From a bacterium (GTDB taxonomy: Bacteria > Desulfobacterota > JAPLJL01), in the NCBI GenBank assembly GCA_028713675.1, contig JAQTNV010000022.1, positions 1 to 55,596 of the forward strand: a stretch of 55,596 nt of DNA, given 5' to 3'. Shown here in pieces: positions 16,752 to 26,053 of this stretch. The notes beneath the pieces were generated by a model. It was not told the DNA's origin. It saw only the letters and a program-made list of their open reading frames with translations, and made no database searches. Within the stretch, counting starts at the first letter, position 1. Each line of letters begins with the position of its first letter. Both the position numbers and the translations under genes were made by a program.

Positions 16752-16870
16752 ATGGACACGGATTAACACAGATTCACACTGATTCCTATCATGATTTTTC
16801 AATAAAGTTAATTATGAATTTCTAAATTCGAATTAACAATTCCGTGCCCATCCGTGAAAATCCGTGTCTA
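16752..16870. repeat. Inverted pair of decamer arrays (ACACGGATT words)
   Basis: The left arm has three 10-bp units (GACACGGATT, AACACAGATT, CACACTGATT). The right arm has three on the opposite strand (reading GACACGGATT, TTCACGGATG, GGCACGGAAT in reverse complement). An AT-rich centre of about 55 bp separates them. They fill the argF-argD gap. Confidence 0.75.
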
Positions 16871-16897
16871 AATAAAGAGAATTCCCATACTATCCGG

Positions 16898-18127
16898 TTA
16901 TTTCTGGTTTCCGTAAACCTCGGCCAGGCATTTTTCCAGGAGCTTCAGGCCCCGGGAAACCTCGGCGGAGGTGATATTCAGGGGCGGAAGGAACCGGACC
17001 ACGTTGCCGTGGGTCAGGTTCAGGATCAGGCCCGCGGACAGGGCCTGCCGCACGAGCTGCTGGCCCTTTTCGCCGTCCGCAAGCTCCATCCCGAGGATCA
17101 GGCCCCGGCCCCGGATTTCCCGGATCCCGGGATATCTGGCCGCGAATTTCTCCAGGGCGGAGCGGAGGGTTTTCCCCTGGCGGCGGCAGTTGGAAAGGAT
17201 CTTTTCGAACCCGATGGCATTGATGACCGCCTCGCCGGCGGCCGTGACGACGGCGTTGCCCCCGAAGGTGGTGGCGTGGGTTCCCGGGGTGAAGGCCGCG
17301 GCGGCCTCGTTGGTGGCCAGAACCGCGCCCAGGGGCAGGCCCCCGCCGACGGCTTTGGCCAGGGTGAGGATGTCCGGTTCCACCCCGTAGTGCTGATAGG
17401 CGAACATCTCCCCGGTCCGGCCGATTCCCACCTGGACCTCGTCAAAGATGAGCAGCATACCCAGGCGGTCACAAAGTTTTCGGACCCCGGTCATGAATTC
17501 GGGGGTGGCCGGGATGACCCCGCCTTCCCCCTGGATCGGCTCCAGCATCACGGCCCCGGCCCAGCCCTCCGCGGCTTTAGCCACGCCGGCGAGGTCGTTG
17601 AAACGGGCGGTGCGGAAACCCTCGAGCAGGGGAGCGAAGCCCACCTTGACCTTTTCCTGGCCGGTGGCGGAGATCATCCCCAGGGTTCTCCCGTGAAACG
17701 AGTTTTCCATCGTCACCACCCCCACCCGCTCGTCTTTCCGGCAGTTCCGGGCGTAGATCCGGGCGAGCTTGACCGCGCCTTCGTTGGCTTCCGCTCCGCT
17801 GTTGCAGAAAAACACCTTGTCGGCGAAGGAGTGCTTGACCAGGAGCTCGGCGAGTCGGACGGGCGGTTCGGTGTAAAAAATGTTGGAGGTGTGGAAGAGC
17901 AGGCCGGACTGGGCGCGGACGGCGGAGACGATTTTCGGGTGGCAATGCCCGAGGTTCCCGACGGCCAAACCGGAGAAGAAGTCCAGATATTCTTTCCCCT
18001 CCGGGTCCCAGAGGCGGGCGCCCTGGCCCCGGATAAAAGCGACCGGGAGGCGGCCGTAGGTGTTCATCAGGACCCGGTTACTGCGTTCGATCAGGTTTGC
18101 CGAAGTCAATTTTTTCGCTTTTTTCAT
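16898..18127 (-). CDS. argD: Acetylornithine aminotransferase
   Basis: Class III PLP transaminase for the fourth arginine-synthesis step, converting N-acetylglutamate semialdehyde to acetylornithine. K258 in TLAKAVGGG binds PLP, D229 in LIFDEVQ contacts the ring, and SGAEANEGA (110-118) forms the phosphate cup. Length 409 is normal. It may also serve succinyl-diaminopimelate, as argD products often do. It lies between argB and argF. Confidence 0.95.
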   Translation of the reverse strand: MKKAKKLTSANLIERSNRVLMNTYGRLPVAFIRGQGARLWDPEGKEYLDFFSGLAVGNLGHCHPKIVSAVRAQSGLLFHTSNIFYTEPPVRLAELLVKHSFADKVFFCNSGAEANEGAVKLARIYARNCRKDERVGVVTMENSFHGRTLGMISATGQEKVKVGFAPLLEGFRTARFNDLAGVAKAAEGWAGAVMLEPIQGEGGVIPATPEFMTGVRKLCDRLGMLLIFDEVQVGIGRTGEMFAYQHYGVEPDILTLAKAVGGGLPLGAVLATNEAAAAFTPGTHATTFGGNAVVTAAGEAVINAIGFEKILSNCRRQGKTLRSALEKFAARYPGIREIRGRGLILGMELADGEKGQQLVRQALSAGLILNLTHGNVVRFLPPLNITSAEVSRGLKLLEKCLAEVYGNQK

Positions 18128-18144
18128 CTGAATTTTTCCCTTTT

Positions 18145-18205
18145 GATTTAACTTTTAACCTTTAACCTTTGCCCTTTTAACCTTGAACCTTGAACTTTGA
18201 ACTTA
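18145..18205. repeat. Heptad array (TTTAACC / TTGAACT)
   Basis: Units TTTAACT, TTTAACC, TTTAACC, TTTGCCC, then TTGAACC, TTGAACT, TTGAACT. It fills the argB-argD gap. Confidence 0.8.
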
Positions 18206-18212
18206 TTTTTTC

Positions 18213-19088
18213 TTACCTTAGTATCTCCGTGCCGATCCCGAGATCGGTAAATAGTTCCAGGAGCAGGGCGTGGGGGATCCGGCCGTCGATAATATGGGTT
18301 TTTCCCGCGCCGCCTTCCAGGGCCTGCAGGCAGGCCTGGGTCTTGGGAATCATGCCGGCGGAAATCCAGCCGTCGGCGATGGCCTTCTTCAGCTGCCGGG
18401 CCTTGAGGCTGGCCACCAGCTTGCCCTCCCGGTTCTTGATCCCTTCCACGTCGGTCAGGACGATCAGTTTTTCCGCCCGGAGCGCCCCGGCCAGGTGCCC
18501 GGCCAGGTGGTCGCCGTTCAGGTTGTAGCTCTGCCCCTCCTGGTCCGAGCCGATTGGGGCCACCACCGGGATGTAACCGGAATTTTCCAGGGTGCGGATC
18601 AGTCCGGTGTCGATGTCCTCGATCTCGCCCACGAAGCCCAGGTCCACGTTTTTCTCCGGGGCGGGCTCGATTTCGTCGGCGCGGAGCTTGCGGACCCGGA
18701 CGAGCCCTCCGTCCTTGCCGCAGATCCCGACCGCTTTTCCGCCGGTGCTGTTGACCAGGCCGACGATCTCCGAGTTGATCGTGCCCCGGAGGACCATTTC
18801 CACCACCTCGAGGGTTTCGGCGTCGGTGACCCGGAGCCCGGAAATGAACTGGGACTTGATCCCCAGGCGCTTCAGATATTCCCCGATCTGCGGCCCGCCT
18901 CCGTGGACGATGACCGGGTTGATCCCCACGTATTTCAGGAGCACCACGTCCCGGGCGAACTCGCGCTTGAGTTCCGCCTTGACCATGGCCGCCCCGCCGT
19001 ATTTGATGACCAGGGTTTTCCCCGCGAAGCGCCGGAGATAGGGAAGCGCTTCCAGTAGGGCCTGGGCCCGGGTGATTTTTTCTTCCAT
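18213..19088 (-). CDS. argB: Acetylglutamate kinase
   Basis: Phosphorylates N-acetylglutamate. The amino acid kinase fold shows LVIKYGGAAM (26-35), HGGGPQI and the late LTDVEGI motif. The protein has an N-terminal helix of about 20 residues before the first strand (MEEKITRAQALLEALPYLRR). That extension marks the hexameric, arginine-inhibited kinases and is absent from the E. coli type, so arginine feedback is likely. It starts 4 bp after the regulator gene. Confidence 0.96.
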   Translation of the reverse strand: MEEKITRAQALLEALPYLRRFAGKTLVIKYGGAAMVKAELKREFARDVVLLKYVGINPVIVHGGGPQIGEYLKRLGIKSQFISGLRVTDAETLEVVEMVLRGTINSEIVGLVNSTGGKAVGICGKDGGLVRVRKLRADEIEPAPEKNVDLGFVGEIEDIDTGLIRTLENSGYIPVVAPIGSDQEGQSYNLNGDHLAGHLAGALRAEKLIVLTDVEGIKNREGKLVASLKARQLKKAIADGWISAGMIPKTQACLQALEGGAGKTHIIDGRIPHALLLELFTDLGIGTEILR

Positions 19089-19092
19089 GGCT

Positions 19093-20184
19093 TTAACCCT
19101 TTCGCTGCGGCTGTCCCGGGCGGAGTTTTTTCAGCTCCTCCAGGGCGCTCCGCCGTTCCAAGTCGGCTTTCAGCAGAGCCTTTTTCAAACGCTGGGTCTG
19201 GCTTTCGGCCTCGGCCAGCTCGTCGATCCGCGATTCCAGGTTTTTATGAAGCCAATCGATCTTGAGCACTACGGAGAGCCCGAGAGCGATGGAGGACATC
19301 AGGTCGAGATCTTCCGGCCCGAAGCCCCCGGGATTCCGGCAGTTGGCGGCGACCAGGAGCCCCAGGCAGCGGCCGCGCTGGAGGATGGGAACCAGAATCA
19401 GGTCGGCCAGAGAGGGAAGATGCTGCTGGTCCACTTCCGGGTTGAAGCGCGGGTCGTTCCGTGGTTCTTTCAGGATGATTCCCTCCCGGCTGTCCAGGGC
19501 CCAACCCAGGAGACCCTGACCGGGGGTCAGGGACACTTCGGCCCGGATTTCTCCGTCCGGACCCCAGCCGGCAGTCAGTTTGAAACTGCCTTCCCCGTCT
19601 TCCAGGTAGATAAAGGCCGCTTCGCTTTGGGTCGTTTCCCGGACCCACTCGCTTAAGTCCAGGTAGATCCGCCCGATTTCGGCGCTTTCGCTCAGGATCC
19701 GGAACATCTCCTTCTGAATCTCCAGGCTTTTCTGCCGGCGGGTATCCTCGCCGGATACGGCCGGGGGCGGTTCCGGCGCGGGCGGTTCCGGCGTTTTCAG
19801 GCGGGTGACCCAGCCCAGGACCCGCCGCACCTCCCGGTCCTCCGCCGGCTTGATCACGTAATCCAGGGCCCCCAGGGAGAGGGCCCGGTCCGCCCAGGTC
19901 AGTTCCCGGGGTTCGGCCAGGACCAGGATGGGAAGGTGCGGGTGGATTTCCTTGATCCGTTTCAGGAGGTCAAGGCCGTGCATGCCCGGCATGATGATAT
20001 CGATAAAAGCCACGTCGACATTCTCGGTTTCCAGTAATTTCAGGGCTTCCCGGCCGCTCCGGGCCGGGAGCACCGTGTATCCTTCCGCCTGGACCGACCG
20101 GGTCAGGGTTTCCCGCTCCCCGTCGTTATCGTCGGCGATCAGCGCTTTTTTCCCGCCGTTCTGAGTGTCAGGTTTTTCTTCCAT
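19093..20184 (-). CDS. Response-regulator receiver protein with GAF domain
   Basis: 363 residues: a receiver domain (about 12-125; acidic pocket DDND near 18-21, probable phospho-acceptor D61 in FIDIIMPG, K112 in YVIKPAED), a Pro/Glu linker, a GAF domain (about 165-310), and a helical, probably coiled-coil end (315-355). There is no DNA-binding, kinase or cyclase output domain, so it may signal through dimerisation or protein contact. Gaps of 18 and 4 bp to hslU and argB place it in one transcript with them. No histidine kinase is nearby. Confidence 0.88.
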   Translation of the reverse strand: MEEKPDTQNGGKKALIADDNDGERETLTRSVQAEGYTVLPARSGREALKLLETENVDVAFIDIIMPGMHGLDLLKRIKEIHPHLPILVLAEPRELTWADRALSLGALDYVIKPAEDREVRRVLGWVTRLKTPEPPAPEPPPAVSGEDTRRQKSLEIQKEMFRILSESAEIGRIYLDLSEWVRETTQSEAAFIYLEDGEGSFKLTAGWGPDGEIRAEVSLTPGQGLLGWALDSREGIILKEPRNDPRFNPEVDQQHLPSLADLILVPILQRGRCLGLLVAANCRNPGGFGPEDLDLMSSIALGLSVVLKIDWLHKNLESRIDELAEAESQTQRLKKALLKADLERRSALEELKKLRPGQPQRKG

Positions 20185-20202
20185 GGCTGCGTCGGTTCGG
20201 GT

Positions 20203-21582
20203 TTAGAGAATATAACGGCTCAAGTCCTCGTTTTTCAAAACCTCTTCCAGTCTTTCCCGAACGTAGGGGGCGTCGATCCGAACCTGGACGCCCGGCATTT
20301 CCGGCGCGGAGAAGGAAACCTCCTCCAGCAGTCTCTCCATCACCGTGTGCAGGCGGCGGGCCCCGATGTTTTCGGTCCGCTCGTTCACCAGCCAGGCGAT
20401 CCGGGCGATTTCGGTGATGGCGTCGGGCGGGAAAACCAGCTCCACCTCTTCGGTTTTCAGAAGGGCGATGGCCTGCCGGATCAGGGAGTTTTCCGGTTCG
20501 TTCAGGATCCGGACGAAGTCCTCCTGACTCAGGGGGTTGAGTTCCACCCGGATGGGGAACCGGCCCTGGAGTTCCGGGACCAGGTCGGAAGGCTTGGAGA
20601 CAGTGAAGGCGCCGGCGGCGATGAAAAGGATGTGGTCGGTCCGGACCACCCCGTATTTGGTCTGCACGGTGGTGCCTTCCACCACCGGCAGGAGGTCGCG
20701 CTGCACCCCTTCCCGGGAGACCTCCGGGCCGTAGCCCTTTTCCTTGCCGGCGATCTTGTCGATCTCATCGATAAAAACGATCCCGTGATTTTCCGCGCGC
20801 TCGACCGCCCGGGGAATGATCTGGTCCAGATCGATCAGCCGCTGTTCCTCATCGTCGGTCAGGAGCTTAAGCGCCTCGGGGACGCTGGCCTTTTTCTTCC
20901 GGGATTTCTGGGGCATGAAGTTGCCCAGCATTTCCCGGAACTGCATTTCAAAATCTTCCATCCCGCCGGCGTTGGAGAAGATCTCGACCATCGGCAGGGA
21001 ACGGGTGCGGGTTTCCACCTCCACGAAACGGTCATCGAGCTTGCCGGTCCGGAGCAGCTGGCGAAGCCGTTCCCGGGTGGAATCGGGCGCGGGTTCCGGG
21101 GCGGGGGCCGGGGGCCCCGGGGGCAGGGAGCCCGCCGGGGAAGCCAGGGGGGACGGGGTCGACGGGGGACGGGAGGGAAGCAGGAGATCGAGCAGGCGCT
21201 CCTCGGCCAGTTCCGCGGCCTTGGCATGGACCCGTTCCTGTTCCTCTTCCTTCATCATCTTGACCGAGAGTTCGACCAGGTCCCGGATCATGGATTCCAC
21301 GTCTCTGCCCACATAGCCCACTTCGGTGTATTTAGAAGCCTCCACTTTCAGAAAAGGGGCCTGGGCCAGGCGGGCCAGGCGCCGGCAGATCTCGGTTTTG
21401 CCCACCCCGGTGGGGCCGATCATGATGATATTCTTGGGGGCGATTTCGTCCCGGAGCTCGGCGGGGACCTGCTGTCTCCGCCAGCGGTTGCGCAGGGCGA
21501 CGGCCACCGAGCGCTTGGCCTGCTTCTGCCCGACGATATAGCGGTCGAGCTCGGCGACGGTTTCCTTGGGGGTCTGCTCCAC
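20203..21582 (-). CDS. hslU: ATP-dependent protease ATPase subunit HslU
   Basis: AAA+ unfoldase that feeds HslV. Walker [10 protein letters not shown] (53-61) and Walker [10 protein letters not shown] (near 270) are clear, and the C-terminus (NEDLSRYIL) fits the tail that activates HslV. Between about 144 and 170 the I domain carries an extra Pro/Ser/Ala-rich stretch, which makes the protein slightly longer (459) than E. coli HslU (443). It starts 5 bp after hslV. Confidence 0.97.
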   Translation of the reverse strand: MEQTPKETVAELDRYIVGQKQAKRSVAVALRNRWRRQQVPAELRDEIAPKNIIMIGPTGVGKTEICRRLARLAQAPFLKVEASKYTEVGYVGRDVESMIRDLVELSVKMMKEEEQERVHAKAAELAEERLLDLLLPSRPPSTPSPLASPAGSLPPGPPAPAPEPAPDSTRERLRQLLRTGKLDDRFVEVETRTRSLPMVEIFSNAGGMEDFEMQFREMLGNFMPQKSRKKKASVPEALKLLTDDEEQRLIDLDQIIPRAVERAENHGIVFIDEIDKIAGKEKGYGPEVSREGVQRDLLPVVEGTTVQTKYGVVRTDHILFIAAGAFTVSKPSDLVPELQGRFPIRVELNPLSQEDFVRILNEPENSLIRQAIALLKTEEVELVFPPDAITEIARIAWLVNERTENIGARRLHTVMERLLEEVSFSAPEMPGVQVRIDAPYVRERLEEVLKNEDLSRYIL

Positions 21583-21587
21583 GGGGT

Positions 21588-22136
21588 TTATTCCAGTTCC
21601 TCGATCACGATCTGGTCGTTGGTGTAAATGCAGATCTGCGAGGCGATCTTCATGGATTCCTGGGCGATTTCCCGGGCGGAAAGCTGGGAATGCGAGAGCA
21701 GGGCCCGGGCGGCGGCCAGGGCATAGGCCCCGCCGGACCCGATGGCCACGGCCCCGCCGTCCGGCTCGATCACGTCCCCGCTCCCGGAGACAATCAGGGC
21801 TTGTTCCCGGTCCACCACGAGGAGCAGGGCCTCCAGCCGCCGCAGGACCCGGTCGGTGCGCCAGTCCTTGACCAGTTCCACCGCGGCGCGGGTCAGGTTC
21901 CCGGCGTACCGGTTCAGTTTCTCCTCGAATTTCTCGAAAAGGGTGATGGCGTCGGCGGTGGAGCCGGCGAACCCGGCGATGACCTGGTCCTGGTAAAGCC
22001 GGCGGACCTTGCGGGCGGTCCGCTTCATGATCACCTCGCCGGTGGTAACCTGGCCGTCCCCGGCTACCGCGACTTTGCCCTGGTGGCGGACCGCCAGGAT
22101 CGTGGTGCCGTGAAAGCTGTTGATGTTCTGTTCCAT
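21588..22136 (-). CDS. hslV: ATP-dependent protease peptidase subunit HslV
   Basis: Threonine peptidase of the HslVU complex. The catalytic Thr should be T11, first of the pair in FHGTTILAV, after removal of a short N-terminal stretch. The AGDGQVT and GFAGSTADA motifs follow; length 182 is normal. It is the first gene of the series. No strong ribosome site is visible, but the sequence upstream (22137-22170) is AT-rich and contains a TATAAT on the minus strand. Confidence 0.97.
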   Translation of the reverse strand: MEQNINSFHGTTILAVRHQGKVAVAGDGQVTTGEVIMKRTARKVRRLYQDQVIAGFAGSTADAITLFEKFEEKLNRYAGNLTRAAVELVKDWRTDRVLRRLEALLLVVDREQALIVSGSGDVIEPDGGAVAIGSGGAYALAAARALLSHSQLSAREIAQESMKIASQICIYTNDQIVIEELE

Positions 22137-22209
22137 AATTAAACTAAAATTATATCACCATACTATATCCAATACCCAATTCGGGAAATAACCATATCCC
22201 CGGGGAAAA

Positions 22210-22240
22210 TCAAAGGCCGGCTTATGCTCACCGGCCCCCA
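22210..22240 (-). terminator. Hairpin after the binding-protein gene
   Basis: GGCCGG-N10-CCGGCC, followed on the minus strand by TTTGATTTT. It lies between the end of the solute-binding lipoprotein gene and hslV. Confidence 0.55.
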
Positions 22241-22356
22241 TTAATCAATATAAATAAAAAGGGGGCAATATTCAAATATCCCGAAACCCACGCATACAGT
22301 AGACGGTATACGGTAGACGGGAATGAAAAAATTGGAGAAAAAATAACCGAGGGTTT

Positions 22357-23997
22357 TTACCAGGAATACCGCTGGAAGGGCTTGGGAACGTACCACTTCT
22401 CGAAGTTGTAGGAGATCCCGGCCGGGGCGGGCTCGATCCCCCGGAAGCGTTTCTGGATGGCGGGGAGCGCCTCGGGGTAGAAAAGAAAAACATAAGGCTG
22501 CTCTTCGGCCAGGATTTCCTGGATCCGGAAATAGGCCTGTTTCCTTTTTTCCAGGTCGAAGGTGTGCCGTCCCTGCTCCAGGAGCTGGTCCACCTCCGGA
22601 TTGATGAAGTTCACGAAATTGAGTTCCTTTTCCTTGGTTTTGCTCGAATGCCAGATGTCGAACTGGTCGGGTTCCGGACCCATCTGCCAGCCCAGAATCA
22701 CCACCTCGAACCGGCGCTTATCAATAAATTCATTGATAAAAGCCGACCATTCCAGGATCCGGATCTTCACGCTGATCCCGATCTTTTTCAGGCGGCGCTG
22801 GATTATCTCGGCGGTGCGGGAGCGGGTGATATTCCCCTGGTTGGTCAGGATGGTGAATTCAAAAGGCTGGCCGTCCTTGTCCAGGATGCCGTCGCCGTTG
22901 CGGTCCTCGTAACCGGCTTCTTTCAAAAGCTTGCGGGCCTGGTCCGGATCGTAGGGGTATTTTTTCACGCCGGGGTTGTAGTACCAGGTATTGGGGCGGT
23001 AGGGCCCGGTCGCCTCCACCCCCAGCCCGAAGAGCACCCCGTCGATGATTTCCTTCTTGTCGATGGCGGAGGCGATCGCCTGGCGGACCCTTTTATCGGC
23101 GAAGCGGGGGTCTTTCAGGTTGAAACCCAGGTAGGAATAGCTGAAGGTCAGGTAACGGTAACGGTTGTAGCTTTCCCGGAAACGGGCGTTTTCGCTCTGC
23201 CGGGCGTATTGCAGGGGGGTCAGCCCGACTTCGTCAACCCCGCCGGAAAGGAGTTCCAGGAACATCGTGGCCTGGTCGGGGATGATCCGGTAAATGTACC
23301 GGTCGATGTAGGGACGGCCCGCGAAATAATTGGGGTTGAAGGAAAGCTCGATCTTCTCCCCGGTCTTCCAGCCCCCGAACCGGTAGTAGCCGGTGCCGAC
23401 GGGATTGCGGACCAGGGAGCTTTTGGTGAGGTCCTGGTTGGCGAGCAGATGCTGGGGGATTATCCCCACCCCCCAGCTGTCCAGGGCCGGGGCGAAGGGC
23501 TGCTTGTAGCTCACCTGGAAGGTGTTGGGATCCAGGACCTTGGCCTCCCGGACTTCCAGAAACGCGCTGGCGTAGGCGGTGGGGGTGCGGGGATCGGTGA
23601 TGGCCTGGTAGGTGAAGAGGGCGTCTTCGGCGGAGAAGGGCTTGCCGTCATGCCATTTCACCCCCGGCCGCAGGTGAAAGGTGATGGTCAGCCCGTCCTT
23701 GCTGATTTCCCAGGACTGGGCCAGGTCCCCGACGATGTTGAGGTCCTTGTCATATTTGATCAGGCCGTTGTAGACCAGGCCGGCGATTTCCGCGGAGGCC
23801 GAATCCGAGGCCAGGATGGGGATCAGGGTGGAAGCGTCCCCGATCGAGCCCACGATGATCGCGTCGCCGGTGGCCGGGGCTTCCGCTCCCGGACCGGTCT
23901 TCCCCGCCGGGGGCGGGGCGGATTTTTTCCGGCAGGCGGAGAAGGAAAGGCCGGTCAGTAGTACCACCAGGAAAACAATTACGCTCTTTTTCGTCAT
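22357..23997 (-). CDS. Extracellular solute-binding lipoprotein, peptide/SBP_bac_5 family
   Basis: Lipid-anchored periplasmic binding protein of an oligopeptide/dipeptide-type ABC transporter (about 546 residues). The signal peptide ends in the lipobox LSFSAC, so the mature protein starts at that cysteine. The family pattern LAQSWEISKDG...HLRPGVKWHDGKPFSAEDALFT is unmistakable. The ATG at 23997 gives a normal lipoprotein signal; the upstream TTG would add 13 unneeded residues. No permease or ATPase genes are adjacent, so the transporter partners are elsewhere and the ligand is unknown. Confidence 0.93.
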   Translation of the reverse strand: MTKKSVIVFLVVLLTGLSFSACRKKSAPPPAGKTGPGAEAPATGDAIIVGSIGDASTLIPILASDSASAEIAGLVYNGLIKYDKDLNIVGDLAQSWEISKDGLTITFHLRPGVKWHDGKPFSAEDALFTYQAITDPRTPTAYASAFLEVREAKVLDPNTFQVSYKQPFAPALDSWGVGIIPQHLLANQDLTKSSLVRNPVGTGYYRFGGWKTGEKIELSFNPNYFAGRPYIDRYIYRIIPDQATMFLELLSGGVDEVGLTPLQYARQSENARFRESYNRYRYLTFSYSYLGFNLKDPRFADKRVRQAIASAIDKKEIIDGVLFGLGVEATGPYRPNTWYYNPGVKKYPYDPDQARKLLKEAGYEDRNGDGILDKDGQPFEFTILTNQGNITRSRTAEIIQRRLKKIGISVKIRILEWSAFINEFIDKRRFEVVILGWQMGPEPDQFDIWHSSKTKEKELNFVNFINPEVDQLLEQGRHTFDLEKRKQAYFRIQEILAEEQPYVFLFYPEALPAIQKRFRGIEPAPAGISYNFEKWYVPKPFQRYSW

Positions 23998-24147
23998 TTC
24001 GGCTTTTAATCTAATCTGATCCGATTTTGAATTCAATATATCTGGAAGCTCGGGATTGTTTCATTCAGAAGGTAAAAACAGATTTCCTTTTTTTAATTGT
24101 CTAAAGACTGAGGGCCGGCAACTTCAAGCCCCGGACATCTTGTTTGC

Positions 24148-24176
24148 TTGACAGCACCTTAAGACTGACGAAGAAT
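24148..24176 (+). promoter_or_regulatory. Candidate sigma-70-type promoter for galU
   Basis: TTGACA (24148-24153), 17-bp spacer, AAGAAT (24171-24176), 32 bp before the galU ATG. It has a perfect -35 and a four-of-six -10. Confidence 0.55.
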
Positions 24177-24208
24177 TAGCTCTGGAAACAGCGGAGAGAG
24201 GATTGCAG

Positions 24209-25078
24209 ATGAAAGTTAGAAAAGCCGTCATCCCGGCGGCGGGGAGAGGAACGCGGTTCCTGCCCGCCACCAAGGCCATTCCCAAGGAGATGCTTCCGAT
24301 CGTAGACCGTCCCACCATCCAATACGTGGTGGAGGAGGCCGTCAATTCCGGGGTGAAAACCATTGTTTTGATTACCAGCCGGGGCAAAAGCGGGATCGAG
24401 GATCATTTTGACCTGGCCCCGGAGCTGGAGAGTCTCCTGCAGAAAAAGGGCGATCAGAAAACCTGGCAGGAGGTGCACGCCCTGGCCGGGATGTGCGAGA
24501 TGATCTCGGTCCGCCAGCAGGAACAGAAAGGACTCGGCCACGCGGTTCTCTGCGCCCGGCAGGCGGTCGGGAACGAGCCCTTCGCGGTTTTGCTCGGCGA
24601 CGACATCATGGACGCCGACCCGCCGGTGACCGCCCAGATGATCCGGGCCTTTGAGGAATTCGGGGGCTCGATCATCGGGGTGTTGAATGTCCCCCGGGAA
24701 CAGGTCCACCTTTACGGAGCCATCAAAGGCAAGGAGGTGAAGCCGCGGGTGCACCGGATCGAGAGAATCATCGAGAAGCCGTCCGCGGAAGAGGCGCCCT
24801 CGACTATCGCCAGCACCGGCCGCTATCTCTTTACCCCCCGGATTTTCGATTTCCTGGAGGATCAGGCTCCCGGCCGAGGCGGGGAGATCCAACTCACCGA
24901 CGCGATCGACCGCCTGGCGAAAATCGAGCCGGTTTACGCCCTGGAATATCAGGGCCTCCGGTTTGACGCCGGGGAAAAAATCGGCTACCTGCGGGCCAAC
25001 CTCCACTACGCCCTGAAGCGCCCGGATCTTTCCGCCGGGGTCAAGGAATTGATCCGGGAATTCTCCAAAAAAATATAA
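24209..25078 (+). CDS. galU: UTP-glucose-1-phosphate uridylyltransferase
   Basis: Makes UDP-glucose for envelope polysaccharides. The nucleotidyltransferase signature VIPAAGRGTRFLPATK and the metal/sugar motifs LLGDDIMD and IIEKP are present, and the length (289 residues) is normal. The ATG at 24209 is chosen over a TTG two codons earlier because AGAGGA ends six bases before it. It is followed 14 bp later by the LolA-like gene. Confidence 0.96.
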   Translation: MKVRKAVIPAAGRGTRFLPATKAIPKEMLPIVDRPTIQYVVEEAVNSGVKTIVLITSRGKSGIEDHFDLAPELESLLQKKGDQKTWQEVHALAGMCEMISVRQQEQKGLGHAVLCARQAVGNEPFAVLLGDDIMDADPPVTAQMIRAFEEFGGSIIGVLNVPREQVHLYGAIKGKEVKPRVHRIERIIEKPSAEEAPSTIASTGRYLFTPRIFDFLEDQAPGRGGEIQLTDAIDRLAKIEPVYALEYQGLRFDAGEKIGYLRANLHYALKRPDLSAGVKELIREFSKKI

Positions 25079-25092
25079 AAGAGGAAAAAACT

Positions 25093-25857
25093 TTGCCTTA
25101 TTCCAGAACGGGAAATAGAAAACCAATTTGTGTTGTTGTTCTTTTTCTACTCGTTACTCATTGCTCGTTGCTCATTGCTCCAGACGTTTTCGCCTACCTG
25201 CCTCCCCCCGAGCGGATCCTGGCCAAAACCCTGAAAACCATGCCCGACGGGACATTCCTCCGGGCCCGGGGAACCCTGGAATTACTGCCGCCGGAAACCT
25301 CCGCTCCCACCCTGGCCGTTTCCTTCCGGTTTTATCTCGCGATTCCCAATCAGATCAAGTTCGAGTTTTTCTCGCCCGCTTACGCGAAGGGCCTGACCGT
25401 GGTGGTGATCAAGAACAATATTCTCCTTTCGGCCAAGGATTCGGAACTTGCCCGGGTCATCGGCCCGGAACTGCCGAATCTTTTGCCGGCCCTGTTCAGC
25501 CCCTTCATCTCCGAGGGGATTAAAGCCCTTCGAACCAGCCTTACGGGCCTGGGAATAAATGTAGGCCAGGTCAGTCTCGAGCATTTCGAGCGCGAGATTG
25601 TTTACCGGATCGGCGGTACGGAAGCCGGGAATCCGGGGCTCTGGTTGAGCAAGGACAACTTTTTCCCCCGGCGGCTCGAGCTTTCCCGGGAAAAACCCGT
25701 CAGGATTGACTACCTCAAGTATCGTTTTCTCGAAAACAGCACCGCCTGTCCGGCGGAAATCGATCTTGATTCCGGGGGGAAACCGTGGGTGAAAATCCGG
25801 TTTTATTCGATCCAATTGATCCCCGCTTTTCTTCCGGGTTTCTTTTCGCTCAAGTAA
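25093..25857 (+). CDS. LolA/DUF4292-like exported protein
   Basis: 254-residue exported protein. A signal peptide (about 1-34) is followed by a beta-rich half-barrel pattern (GTLELLPPE, VSFRFYLAIPNQIKFEF, LWLSKDNFFPRRLEL, IDYLKYRF) like the outer-membrane lipoprotein carrier fold. A role in lipid or lipoprotein handling at the envelope is inferred from the fold. The start is TTG at 25093 with GAGG eight bases upstream. Part of the hydrophobic core of the signal peptide (residues 20-30) is encoded by a 7-bp CTCATTG/CTCGTTG repeat. Confidence 0.7.
   Translation: MPYSRTGNRKPICVVVLFLLVTHCSLLIAPDVFAYLPPPERILAKTLKTMPDGTFLRARGTLELLPPETSAPTLAVSFRFYLAIPNQIKFEFFSPAYAKGLTVVVIKNNILLSAKDSELARVIGPELPNLLPALFSPFISEGIKALRTSLTGLGINVGQVSLEHFEREIVYRIGGTEAGNPGLWLSKDNFFPRRLELSREKPVRIDYLKYRFLENSTACPAEIDLDSGGKPWVKIRFYSIQLIPAFLPGFFSLK
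25150..25180. repeat. Heptad array inside a signal-peptide coding sequence
   Basis: CTCGTTA, CTCATTG, CTCGTTG, CTCATTG, CTC: four 7-bp units encoding part of the signal peptide (LVTHCSLLIAP) of the LolA-like protein. Confidence 0.8.
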
Positions 25858-25915
25858 TGCCGGTAATTTATCCCAGTGTGGTGTCTCAGGAGTATATTAA
25901 GAATGATTATTTTTT

Positions 25916-25974
25916 CGTAGGGGAGCCCTTCCACGGGCTCCTTCCTCGGGCGGCCGCGGAGGGCCGCCCCTACG
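25916..25974. repeat. REP-like inverted repeat (CGTAGGGG...CCCCTACG)
   Basis: Outer arms CGTAGGGG and CCCCTACG enclose two inner hairpins (GGAGCCC...GGGCTCC and GGGCGGCC...GGCCGCCC). It lies between the LolA-like gene and plsY. This is a typical bacterial interspersed palindrome. Confidence 0.75.
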
Positions 25975-26053
25975 CAAGAAAAATCAAAGGCAGATTCGAG
26001 CCTGATTATGCAAAATCATTTTCGAAACGCGACACGTGATTTTTGGTGAAAAC

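Noticed and set aside
16844..18151. Long open frame (435 codons) on the plus strand over argD
   Set aside because: It lies opposite a complete argD with all motifs. The protein is Gly/Asp/Pro/His-rich without domains, as expected from the reverse of a GC-rich gene. The same applies to long plus-strand frames over hslU, the Hsp70 gene, the aminotransferase and the binding lipoprotein.
21588..22136. HslV with a misplaced N-terminus
   Set aside because: The ten residues before the Thr pair look like the short N-terminal extension seen in other HslV/CodW proteins and should be removed.
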